64,000 nt of DNA from Holophaga sp. (GTDB lineage Bacteria; Acidobacteriota; Holophagae; Holophagales; Holophagaceae): the NCBI GenBank assembly GCA_016715205.1, contig JADKBC010000048.1:62001-126000 (forward strand), written 5' to 3'. Of this stretch, positions 53,027 to 61,333 are shown piece by piece. The stretch's first letter is position 1. Every line of letters begins with the position of its first letter. Made by a program: the position numbers and the translations under genes. The notes below the pieces were generated by a model. The model searched no databases. It saw only the letters and a list, made by a program, of their open reading frames with translations, and had not been told where the DNA came from.

Positions 53027-54021
53027 GTGACGAAGTTTCAAGGAAAACGCGCCTGCGGGTGGTCACGCTCTCCATCGTGGCCGGCGCGCTGATATTGGGG
53101 TTCAAGTACTACGCCTATCTGCTTTCGGGTTCCACCGCGTTGCTATCCGACGCCATCGAGAGTGTGGTGAACGTGGTTGCCGCTGTGTTCGCGCTAGGGG
53201 CCGTGATTTTCGCGGAGAAACCCGCGGATCGCGAGCACCCCTATGGCCACGGCAAGATCGAACATTTCAGCGCCGCCTTCGAGGGCGGTCTCATTTCCCT
53301 GGCCGCCGTCATGATCTGGTGGGAGGCCGTTTCGGCTCTGCACGCCCAACTCAATGGCACCTTCCACCTGAAAAACCTGGGCGCTGGTCTGGCCGTGAAC
53401 GTGGTGGCAGGCCTCATGAATGGCCTGCTGGGGGCGTTCCTCATCCACATGGGCAAAAAGCATCGCTCCCGGGCCATCGAGGCCGATGGGCATCATGTGC
53501 TTTCGGATTTCTGGACCACCCTGGGCATCGCCGCTGCGCTACTTCTGGTCAAGTTCACGGGCATCCTCTGGCTGGATCCGATCATGGCCATGGTGGTGGG
53601 CACCCTGCTGGCCTACACCGGCTTCAAGCTGGTGCGCTCCTCCAGCCAGGCGTTGCTGGACATGGAAGATCCAGAGCTCCTCGACAAGCTCGTCACCGTA
53701 ATCAATCAGGTGCGCCCAGTGGATGTCATCGCCATCCACGAAATGCGCACCCTGCGCTCTGGCCGCTATACCCATGTGGATATCCACATGGTGATCCCGG
53801 AGTTCTACCCCATCAGCCAAGGCCATGATCTGGCCGAGAGCTTCGGCAAGGACGTCATCGCCGGCGTAAGTCTGGATGGCGAACTGCACACCCATCTGGA
53901 CCCCTGTCAGCGGGCGTGGTGCCGCCAATGCGGTGTGGAGCCCTGCTCCGTGCGCCAGGAACCCCATTCCGAACAGGGCCCGATCACCGTGGAATCGTCC
54001 ACCGGCGCAGGCAGTATCTAG
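53023..54021 (+). CDS. Cation diffusion facilitator (CDF) metal-efflux transporter with Cys/His-rich tail
   Basis: A 332-residue inner-membrane transporter of the CDF family (Zn2+/Fe2+/Co2+ efflux). Six TM segments with metal sites LLSDAIES (TM2) and HHVLSDFWTT (TM5); the cytoplasmic domain has HVDIHMVIP and ELHTHLDP. The C-terminus extends beyond the usual end with H289, H291, C295, C300, C303, C308 and H315, a likely additional metal-binding module. Its ATG overlaps the threonine aldolase stop. Confidence 0.9.
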   Translation: MSDEVSRKTRLRVVTLSIVAGALILGFKYYAYLLSGSTALLSDAIESVVNVVAAVFALGAVIFAEKPADREHPYGHGKIEHFSAAFEGGLISLAAVMIWWEAVSALHAQLNGTFHLKNLGAGLAVNVVAGLMNGLLGAFLIHMGKKHRSRAIEADGHHVLSDFWTTLGIAAALLLVKFTGILWLDPIMAMVVGTLLAYTGFKLVRSSSQALLDMEDPELLDKLVTVINQVRPVDVIAIHEMRTLRSGRYTHVDIHMVIPEFYPISQGHDLAESFGKDVIAGVSLDGELHTHLDPCQRAWCRQCGVEPCSVRQEPHSEQGPITVESSTGAGSI

Positions 54022-54070
54022 CGGCGTGATCGAGGGTGGAATGCCCCTATCGGATCAGCTGGACAGGCTC

Positions 54071-54829
54071 CTAGAATAGCTCATTCAAAAAATCTTTCAT
54101 ATGCTGCCAACTGCGCCGGGCGGCAGCCTCCTGATAGGCGGCGCCCTTGCTTGGATCGTTCCCGGCTTCCTTCTGGGTGAAGGCGTGCACGGCCCCGCCA
54201 TAGGCCACAAAGGTATAGTCGGCCTTGGCCTGGCGCATTTCCTCGTGGAACAACGCCACCTCCTTGGCGGGAACGTAGGGATCATCCGCCCCGTGACACA
54301 CCAGGACCTTGGCAGTGAGGGGCGTAATGGCACGATCGGCCGGAACATCCAGACCACCGTGGAAGGAAACCACCCCCTTCACGGGCAACCCAGCCCGGGC
54401 AGCCTCCAGGGCACCGGTGCCCCCAAAACAGAACCCAATGATCGCCAGTCGTTGAGGATCAACCCCTGACTGGGCCTTCAGGGCGTCGATGGCCGTAGCG
54501 AGGCGGCGGCGGTAGAGCCCCCGATCACCTTTATAAAGGCCCGCCAAGCCGCCAGCCTCCTGGGTGTTCTTGGGATGAACACCCTCCCCATAGATATCCG
54601 CAGCCAGGGCCACGTAGCCCAGCGCTGCCAAGTCATCGGCCACCTTGCGTTCATGGGCCGTGAGCCCCATCCACTGATGAACGATCACCACCCCGGGCAG
54701 GGAGGCCTTGGTGCCGACCGGGCGCGCCACATAGCCCGCCAAGGCGGTGGCCCCATCTCGGTAGACAAGGGGTTGGCCCCCGAACATCGGCATGACGGCT
54801 AGGGAAAGGGAAAGCATCGTTCGGTGCAT
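54071..54829 (-). CDS. Dienelactone hydrolase family protein
   Basis: A 252-residue alpha/beta hydrolase with a short signal-like N-terminus (MHRTMLSLSLAVMPMFGG). The catalytic triad resembles dienelactone hydrolase: nucleophile C134 (IGFCFGG), Asp at about 182-183 (GADDPYVP) and H215 (GAVHAFT). The substrate is likely an ester or lactone but not known. GGAGG lies six bases before the ATG at 54829. It is divergent from flhA. Confidence 0.88.
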   Translation of the reverse strand: MHRTMLSLSLAVMPMFGGQPLVYRDGATALAGYVARPVGTKASLPGVVIVHQWMGLTAHERKVADDLAALGYVALAADIYGEGVHPKNTQEAGGLAGLYKGDRGLYRRRLATAIDALKAQSGVDPQRLAIIGFCFGGTGALEAARAGLPVKGVVSFHGGLDVPADRAITPLTAKVLVCHGADDPYVPAKEVALFHEEMRQAKADYTFVAYGGAVHAFTQKEAGNDPSKGAAYQEAAARRSWQHMKDFLNELF

Positions 54830-54917
54830 GGATTCCTCCTGGGCTGGGCCTGCCAGCCCCATGAAGGTTGGATGCCGCCATGGGCTGGGCGTGCGGCCAG
54901 GAAAGGTTCTCGGCCTT

Positions 54918-54933
54918 CTGGCATCCCTTTCGC
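54918..54933 (+). promoter_or_regulatory. Candidate sigma-54 promoter for the flagellar operon
   Basis: CTGGCATCCCTTTCGC has the -24 element TGGCA exact and the GG-to-GC spacing of 12 required of sigma-54 promoters; the -12 element is TCGC rather than TTGC. It ends 22 bases before the flhA start codon. Confidence 0.4.
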
Positions 54934-54955
54934 CCCCCGCCGGGCGGGTGTCAGA

Positions 54956-57046
54956 ATGCTGACCTTCTTAGATCGTCTATTGCCATATTTCGCTCGCCTG
55001 TCCAAACGGGTGGATCTGGCCGCGCCCATTTTTATCGTCATCGTGATGATCGTGATGATCATGCCGGTGCCCGCCTGGACGCTGGATCTGCTGATTGTCC
55101 TCAACATCACGCTGTCGCTGTTGATCCTGATGGTGGGCATGTATGTGGCCCGGCCCCAGGAGTTCAACGCCTATCCATCCATCCTGCTGATGGTGACGCT
55201 CTTCCGGTTGAGCCTGAACGTGGCAGCCACCCGGCGCATCCTCCTTTACGGCAGCGATCAGGGCCCCGATGCTGCGGGCCACATGATCAAGGCCTTCGGG
55301 GAAGTGGTGGTGGGTGGCAACTATGTCATCGGCCTGGTGGTCTTCCTGATCCTCTTGGCCATCCAGTTCATCGTCATCAACCATGGCGCCGGGCGCATTG
55401 CCGAAGTGACGGCCCGGTTCACCCTGGATGCCATGCCCGGCAAGCAGATGGCCATCGACGCCGATCTCAATGCGGGCTACATCGATGAATTCGAGGCCCG
55501 GCGACGACGCAAGGATTTGACCAGCGAAGCCAATTTCTACGGCGCCATGGACGGCGCGGTGAAGTTCACCCAACGGGATTCCATCGCAGCCTTGATCATC
55601 CTGGTGGTCAATATCGTGGCTGGCATCATCATCGGGGTCTTCAAGGGCATGGATGTCATGACGGCCATGAGGACCTTCACGCTCCTGACCGTGGGCGATG
55701 GTCTCGTGACCGCCATCCCCAGCCTGCTTATCAGCGTGGGTGGCGCCATTCTGACCACCCGGAGCGGCAGCGAATCCATGAATCTGGGCACCGAAGTCAT
55801 GGGTCAGCTGGGTGGCACGCCCAAACCCCTGGCCATTGCCGCCATCGTGTTGATGCTCTTTGGCACCGCGCCTGGCCTGCCCCTGGTGCCTTTCTGGGTC
55901 ATGGGCCTGCTCTTTGGCTTCATGGCCTACGCCACCTGGAAACTTGGCGATCGGCAACGAAACGAAAAGGCCATGGAAGAAGCCAAGGAAAGCCTTAAGC
56001 CCACGGAAGGTCCCGAACGAGTGGAAACCCTGCTCAAGGTGGATCCGCTCGGCCTGGAGGTTGGTTTTGGCCTGATCCCGCTGCTGGACGCCGCCCAGGG
56101 CGGCACGGTGCTGGATCGCATCAAGGCCCTGCGCCGACAAATGGCCCAGGATCTCGGCATCGTGGTGCCGCCCATCCGCATTCGAGACAATCTTCAACTT
56201 CCCGCCAACACCTATCGTTTGCTGCTGCGCGGCGAAGAAGTGGTGCGCGGCGAGGTGATGCCAGGGATGTATCTGGCCATGAACCCGGGCACGGCCATGG
56301 AAGAAATCGATGGCATTGCCACCACCGAGCCCGCCTTTGGCCTGCCGGCCTATTGGATCCAGGAGAACCAGCGGGACCGGGCGCAGCTGCTGGGCTACAC
56401 CGTGGTGGATGGCGCCACCGTGCTCACCACCCACCTTTCGGAAGTGGTCAAGCAGCAGGGACCCGAACTCCTGGGGCGGCCCGAAGTCCAAAACCTTTTG
56501 GATGCCCTGAAGGATCAGAGCCCCAAACTGGTGGACGAACTGGTACCCAACGTCGTGCCCGTGGCGGCCCTGCAAAAGGTGCTGCAGAACCTATTGCGAG
56601 AGCGGGTTTCCATCCGCGATCTGGGCCGCATTCTGGAGGCCACCGCCGACGCGGCAACGATCACCCGCGATCCGGTCATGCTCACCGAATACGTGCGCCA
56701 GCACCTGGGTCGCGCCCTCACCAGCCCCCATGTGAGCGAGAACAACGAACTGGGCGTGCTCGTGCTCGACCCCCAACTCGAACAAACCCTGCAGGGCGGC
56801 ATCGAGTCCACAGACCGGGGCAGTTTCCTGGCCATGGAGCCGCACCGCATCCAGGAGCTGCTCAACCGTATCGCCTCGGGCATCGCGGATTTGCTGCCTG
56901 GCGCCCAGCCGGTGCTGCTCACCAACCCGGTGGTGCGCCCCCATTTGCGCCGCCTCCTGGAACGCACCCTGCCCCATCTGGTGGTGCTGAGCCACAGTGA
57001 GATTCCAACGGATGTGCGGGTGGTCAACTTGGGAACGGTTTCTTGA
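54956..57046 (+). CDS. flhA: Flagellar biosynthesis protein FlhA
   Basis: A 696-residue component of the flagellar type III export gate. The N-terminal half has about eight TM segments with the FHIPEP-family signature (LFRLSLNVAATRRILL) and GDGLVTAIPSLLIS; the C-terminal half is the cytoplasmic nonamer-ring domain (LEVGFGLIPLLDAAQGG, LRRQMAQDLGIVVPPIRIRD). The ATG at 54956 gives the usual MLTFLDRLLPYFAR-like start; the ribosome-binding site is weak. It opens a run flhA-flhF-flhG-fliA-fliM-fliN(Y). flhB is not beside it. Confidence 0.95.
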   Translation: MLTFLDRLLPYFARLSKRVDLAAPIFIVIVMIVMIMPVPAWTLDLLIVLNITLSLLILMVGMYVARPQEFNAYPSILLMVTLFRLSLNVAATRRILLYGSDQGPDAAGHMIKAFGEVVVGGNYVIGLVVFLILLAIQFIVINHGAGRIAEVTARFTLDAMPGKQMAIDADLNAGYIDEFEARRRRKDLTSEANFYGAMDGAVKFTQRDSIAALIILVVNIVAGIIIGVFKGMDVMTAMRTFTLLTVGDGLVTAIPSLLISVGGAILTTRSGSESMNLGTEVMGQLGGTPKPLAIAAIVLMLFGTAPGLPLVPFWVMGLLFGFMAYATWKLGDRQRNEKAMEEAKESLKPTEGPERVETLLKVDPLGLEVGFGLIPLLDAAQGGTVLDRIKALRRQMAQDLGIVVPPIRIRDNLQLPANTYRLLLRGEEVVRGEVMPGMYLAMNPGTAMEEIDGIATTEPAFGLPAYWIQENQRDRAQLLGYTVVDGATVLTTHLSEVVKQQGPELLGRPEVQNLLDALKDQSPKLVDELVPNVVPVAALQKVLQNLLRERVSIRDLGRILEATADAATITRDPVMLTEYVRQHLGRALTSPHVSENNELGVLVLDPQLEQTLQGGIESTDRGSFLAMEPHRIQELLNRIASGIADLLPGAQPVLLTNPVVRPHLRRLLERTLPHLVVLSHSEIPTDVRVVNLGTVS

Positions 57047-57064
57047 AACGCAAAAACTAGCCAC

Positions 57065-57094
57065 GGATGAACACGGATGAACACGGATAAAAAC
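57065..57094. repeat. Tandem 10-bp repeat between flhA and flhF
   Basis: GGATGAACAC occurs twice in tandem (57065-57074 and 57075-57084) and is followed by GGATAAAAAC (57085-57094). The 101-base flhA-flhF gap also holds CCACGGATGAACACGG, a sequence type seen as a short intergenic repeat in many bacterial genomes. Confidence 0.7.
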
Positions 57095-57147
57095 AGAGAA
57101 AAAACCAGGTCGCGCTCATGGGCGGTATTGGCATTTTTGGGTGATGC

Positions 57148-58425
57148 ATGCGCGTAAAAACCTTTGAGGCAGCCTCCATGCAAGAGGCGCTGGCCATCAT
57201 CAAGAAGGATATGGGTGAAGAGGCTTTCATCCTGTCCACCAAGACCAAGCATGGCAAAGGCCCGCTGGGCTTGGGGGGCGATGCCCTGATTGAGGTGACC
57301 GCCGCCGTGGACGAACAGCCACCCCAGGCACCCCTGCCGGTGAGCGGAGGCACTTATGGGCTGCGGCCACCCCTCACCAACCGCGCCCCGGAACCCGCGC
57401 CGACCCCCAAACCCGCCGCCCGGCCCCCACAAGCTCCCCCCGCCGCACCCATGGATCTGCAGCCTATCCGCCGGGAGCTTCTGGAGATCAAGGGTGCCGT
57501 AGAAGCCCTGAAGGACCAGGAAACCCGGAACACCACCATCCTGCACGAACTGGACCTGATGAAGGCCCTGCTTTCCCGCATCCAGCGCCAGGGCATGCCC
57601 GCCGCCCAGGTGCAGTTGCCGCCCAGCCTGCTGGAACTCTACGGGGACTTGCTCGCCAACGATGTGGATCCCTTGATCGCCCTACGGCTCAGCGAATATA
57701 CCCAGCGAGCCCTCACGGAAGAGGGTGATGCGGCCACGGTGGATCCTGAACGGGCGCGGCTCTTCATGCGGCGCGTGATTGCCAATTTCATCCCGGTGGC
57801 CTCCCCCATCCAGCTTGATCCTGGCAAGCTGCAGGTGGCCGCCCTGGTGGGCCCCACCGGTGTGGGCAAGACCACCACCATCGCCAAACTGGCAGCCTAC
57901 GCCAAGTTACAGTTGAAGCAGAAGGTGGCACTGGTGACCCTGGACACCTTCCGGGTGGCTGCCGTGGATCAGCTTCAGCAGTACGCCCAGATTTTGCAGG
58001 TGCCACTGCATGTGGCCCTTACCGTTGAAGATCTCCGCTCGGCCCTTCGCTTCTACCAGGACCGGACCCTGGTCCTTATCGATACGCCCGGCCACAGCCC
58101 CAAGAATTCAGATCTTTTGGACCAGATGCGGCGCTTCCTGGAAGAACTGCCTTCGGTGGAGACGCACCTGGTGCTTTCCGCCACCACGAAGCCCAAGGAT
58201 CTGGCCGATATCGCCGCGCGCTTCGAACCCCTGAAGCCGAGCCGCCTCATCTTCACCAAATTGGATGAAACCAGCACCTACGGCCCCATCCTGTCCACCC
58301 TCGTGCGGGTGAAGCGCCCCCTTTCCTACCTTGGTATCGGGCAGGAAGTGCCCCAGGATCTTGAACTTGCCACCAGCCGCCGGGTGGCGGACCTCATTCT
58401 TCCGGTTCCACAGGTGGTTTTATGA
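57148..58425 (+). CDS. flhF: Flagellar biosynthesis GTPase FlhF
   Basis: A 425-residue SRP-type GTPase that sets flagellar number and position. The N-terminal B domain (MRVKTFEAASMQEALAII) is followed by a Pro/Ala-rich linker, then the NG domain: P-loop GPTGVGKTTT, DTFRVAAVDQL, DTPGHSPKNSD, and FTKLDETSTYG. The next gene encodes its regulator FlhG. Confidence 0.95.
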   Translation: MRVKTFEAASMQEALAIIKKDMGEEAFILSTKTKHGKGPLGLGGDALIEVTAAVDEQPPQAPLPVSGGTYGLRPPLTNRAPEPAPTPKPAARPPQAPPAAPMDLQPIRRELLEIKGAVEALKDQETRNTTILHELDLMKALLSRIQRQGMPAAQVQLPPSLLELYGDLLANDVDPLIALRLSEYTQRALTEEGDAATVDPERARLFMRRVIANFIPVASPIQLDPGKLQVAALVGPTGVGKTTTIAKLAAYAKLQLKQKVALVTLDTFRVAAVDQLQQYAQILQVPLHVALTVEDLRSALRFYQDRTLVLIDTPGHSPKNSDLLDQMRRFLEELPSVETHLVLSATTKPKDLADIAARFEPLKPSRLIFTKLDETSTYGPILSTLVRVKRPLSYLGIGQEVPQDLELATSRRVADLILPVPQVVL

Positions 58426-58513
58426 CGAACGTCCTTTCATTCTCATTCGCTCCCGCAGAATTCCATCGTGATTCCCTTCTCGCAAGGTCACCCGGCGGTC
58501 GGGAGGTGACTCT

Positions 58514-59377
58514 ATGACCGACCAAGCTTCCCGTCTCCGGGCCATGGCCCGCCAACAGGTACCCGAGGCCACCCTCTTCAGTTCCCGCGTCATGGCCATC
58601 ACTTCCGGCAAGGGCGGCGTGGGCAAAACCAACGTGGTGGCGGGGCTGGCCATGTCCCTGGCCCAGATGGGCCAACGGGTGGCCGTGCTGGATGCGGATT
58701 TCGGCCTGGCCAACCTCGATATTCTGCTGGGCCTATCGCCCACCCATACCCTGGAACATGTGCTGCGCGGTGAAAAGGTGCTGGAAGAGATCATCCTGGA
58801 CGGCCCCATGGGCATCCGGGTGATCCCAGCCTCCAGCGGCATCCAGGAACTCACCCGCCTGGACACTTCCGCCGAGTTGCGCCTTATCCAGGGCCTTCAG
58901 CGGGTGTCTGAAACCACGGACTGGATGCTGATCGACACCGCTGCCGGCATCCACGATTCCGTGATCAAACTGCTCTTGGCGGCCCAGGAAGTGCTGCTGG
59001 TGACCACGCCGGAGCCCACCTCACTGGTGGATGCCTACGCCATGGTCAAGGTGATCCACCTGCGGGATCCCCAGAAACCCATCTGGCTGCTGATCAACAA
59101 TGCCCAGAGCGAAGACGAGGCCGAAGAAACCATCGAGCAACTGCAGGCGGCCACGCGTCGCTTCCTGGATCGAGAACTGAAGGTCCTGGGCATGGTGCCC
59201 GCCGATGCGTGCCTGTTGCAGTCGGTGCGGGAGCAGCGGGGCGTGGTGGAGCGCTTCCCCCGGAGCCCCTCGACCTTGGCCTTCCGGCAAATTGCCGATC
59301 AACTGAAGAAAAAGGTGCCCTTACAAAAAGACGGATTTGCTTCATTCTGGAAACAACTAAGTCTTGGGGAGTCATGA
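58514..59377 (+). CDS. flhG: Flagellar number regulator FlhG/FleN (MinD-like ATPase)
   Basis: A 287-residue MinD/ParA-type ATPase. The deviant Walker A is SGKGGVGKTN, then VLDADFGLANLDILLG, VIPASSGIQELTRL and the DTAAGIHDSV segment. It restrains FlhF. GGGAGG precedes the ATG by seven bases. Its stop overlaps the fliA start (ATGA). Confidence 0.94.
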   Translation: MTDQASRLRAMARQQVPEATLFSSRVMAITSGKGGVGKTNVVAGLAMSLAQMGQRVAVLDADFGLANLDILLGLSPTHTLEHVLRGEKVLEEIILDGPMGIRVIPASSGIQELTRLDTSAELRLIQGLQRVSETTDWMLIDTAAGIHDSVIKLLLAAQEVLLVTTPEPTSLVDAYAMVKVIHLRDPQKPIWLLINNAQSEDEAEETIEQLQAATRRFLDRELKVLGMVPADACLLQSVREQRGVVERFPRSPSTLAFRQIADQLKKKVPLQKDGFASFWKQLSLGES

Positions 59378-60300
59378 GTCCGACGAAGAAGGACATACCT
59401 TCGCCGCCGAAGGCGCCGGGGCCACCGAAAGCCGCTCCCAAACCGGGTGCGGGTCGGGCCGCTGCCGCTGCCTACCAAAAGACCGCCACCTTGCCCATCG
59501 TCGAGCTGGAGGAGGATCTTCCGGATCTCGACCTACTGCCCGAAATTTCCGCAGATCCCGGACGGCCGGACCTGGCGGATGATCTGGATGTTTTCAACGA
59601 CCGGGAACTGCTCATCACCGAATGCCTGCCCCTGGTGAAGTTCGTGGCCCATCGCATCAGCACCCGGCTGCCCGCCCATGTGGAGGTGGACGATCTCATC
59701 CACTCGGGAATCCTGGGGCTCATGGATGCCATCAAGAAATTCGAACCCGGCCGCAATGTGAAATTCAAGACCTATGCCGAGCAGCGCATCCGTGGCGCCA
59801 TTCTGGATGGGTTGCGGGATCTGGATTGGGTGCCGCGCTCCCTGCGCCGCAAGAAGAAAGATATCGAGAACTCCTACCATTTCCTGGAACAACAGCTGGG
59901 TCGGGCCGCCACGGACGAGGAAGTGGCGGTGCACCTGGGGTGTTCCCTGGAAGACCTCCACAAATCACTGGATGAACTGAAGGGCGTCACCCTGGGCACC
60001 TTCATGGATGCGGGTGAAGACGGCGAGGGCGAAAACCTCATCAGCTTTGTGCCGGATCCGGATGCGGAGGATCCCCACATCACCTTGCAGGCCCGGGAAC
60101 TGCGCACCATGCTGAAGGGCGCCGTGGAAAAGCTGCCGACCAAGGAGCGTTTCGTGGTGCAGCTCTACTACTTCGACGAACTCACCATGAAAGAAATTGG
60201 CACTTTGTTGAATATTACCGAAAGTCGGGTATCGCAATTGCATACCAAGTCCATGCTCCGGCTCCGGGGAAAACTGAAAGAACGGCAAATCGAAGGTTGA
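59374..60300 (+). CDS. fliA: Flagellar sigma factor FliA (sigma-28)
   Basis: A 308-residue sigma-70-family factor. A Pro/Ala-rich N-terminal extension of about 60 residues is followed by region 2 (LPLVKFVAHRISTRLPAHVE, DLIHSGILGLMDAIKKFEP, FKTYAEQRIRGAILDGLRD), region 3 and region 4 (KLPTKERFVVQLYYFDELTM, ESRVSQLHTKSMLRLR). This order is that of FliA/WhiG factors. The extension is longer than in E. coli. GGGGAG lies before the ATG at 59374, which overlaps the flhG stop. Confidence 0.95.
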   Translation: MSPTKKDIPSPPKAPGPPKAAPKPGAGRAAAAAYQKTATLPIVELEEDLPDLDLLPEISADPGRPDLADDLDVFNDRELLITECLPLVKFVAHRISTRLPAHVEVDDLIHSGILGLMDAIKKFEPGRNVKFKTYAEQRIRGAILDGLRDLDWVPRSLRRKKKDIENSYHFLEQQLGRAATDEEVAVHLGCSLEDLHKSLDELKGVTLGTFMDAGEDGEGENLISFVPDPDAEDPHITLQARELRTMLKGAVEKLPTKERFVVQLYYFDELTMKEIGTLLNITESRVSQLHTKSMLRLRGKLKERQIEG

Positions 60301-60312
60301 AGCGGGTAAGAA

Positions 60313-61332
60313 ATGGCCAAAATTCTCAGCCAGGAAGAGGTGGATGCCCTCCTGAAGTCCCACACCAAGGGACCCAAGGCAGCTCCAGCCGCACCTGCCC
60401 ACGCCGAAAAAAGCACCCCGGGCGTCAAGGCAAAAAAAGCCCAGCTCCAGAAGAAGGTCAGCCTCTACAACTTCCGCAGACCTGATCGGGTCAGCCGGGA
60501 GCAGATGCGAACCCTGCATTTCATGCACGATCGCTTTGCCCGGAATTTTTCCAGTTCCCTGTCGGCCTACCTGCGAACCATCACCGAAGTGAACTTGGTC
60601 AGCGTGGAGCAGCTTTCCTACCAGGAATTCCTGCTTTCCGTGCCCGATCCCACCTGCTTCAACGCCATCAGCATCCGGCCTCTGGAGGGCGGTTTCGCCC
60701 TGGAGGTCAATCCCCAGCTCGTATTCCCCATCATTGACAAGATGCTGGGCGGACCCGGCGAGGCCCTGAAGCAGATCCGCACCATGACCGATATCGAACA
60801 GAGCATTTTCGATGGGGTCTTGAAGCTGCTGCTTGAGGATCTGCGCGAAGCCTGGCGCGGCATCATCGATCTGGATTTCAAGATCCAGGCCCGGGAAACC
60901 AGTCCCCAGCTCATCCAGATTGTCGCGCCCAACGAAGTGGTGCTGTTGGTGGTCTTTGAAGTGAAGATGGGCACGGTGGTGGGCATGATCAACCTGGCTA
61001 TCCCGTCGATCATCCTGGAACCCGTGGCCAACAAGTTCGACCAGGAAATGTACACGGGCTATAAGAAATCCAGCACCTTCGAGGAAGCCAAGCTGCTCAT
61101 CGAAAGCATCAAGAAATGCGACATGACGGTCTGCGCCGAAATCCGGGGCACTTCCCTGCGGCTGCGGGACGTCCTGGCGCTGCAAAACGGTGACATCATC
61201 CCGCTGACCAAGCGGTTCGACGCCGTCTTGGATCTCACCGTGGATGGCATCCCGCGCTACCAGGGGTACGTCGCACTCAACGCGAATCAGAAGCGTGTCT
61301 TCCAGGTCACGTCCACCAAACAGGAGGGATGA
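60313..61332 (+). CDS. fliM: Flagellar motor switch protein FliM
   Basis: A 339-residue C-ring protein. The N-terminal CheY-P-binding peptide ILSQEEVDALL is present, followed by an alanine-rich linker, the CheC-like middle domain (FSSSLSAYLRTITEVNLV, LEVNPQLVFPIIDKMLGG) and the C-terminal SpoA domain (RLRDVLALQNGDIIPL). The fliN(Y) gene starts two bases after its stop. Confidence 0.95.
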   Translation: MAKILSQEEVDALLKSHTKGPKAAPAAPAHAEKSTPGVKAKKAQLQKKVSLYNFRRPDRVSREQMRTLHFMHDRFARNFSSSLSAYLRTITEVNLVSVEQLSYQEFLLSVPDPTCFNAISIRPLEGGFALEVNPQLVFPIIDKMLGGPGEALKQIRTMTDIEQSIFDGVLKLLLEDLREAWRGIIDLDFKIQARETSPQLIQIVAPNEVVLLVVFEVKMGTVVGMINLAIPSIILEPVANKFDQEMYTGYKKSSTFEEAKLLIESIKKCDMTVCAEIRGTSLRLRDVLALQNGDIIPLTKRFDAVLDLTVDGIPRYQGYVALNANQKRVFQVTSTKQEG

Positions 61333-61333
61333 G

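Noticed and set aside
54977..56575. 532-codon minus-strand frame opposite flhA
   Set aside because: It is the antisense of a clear flhA, with His/Gln-rich low-complexity composition.
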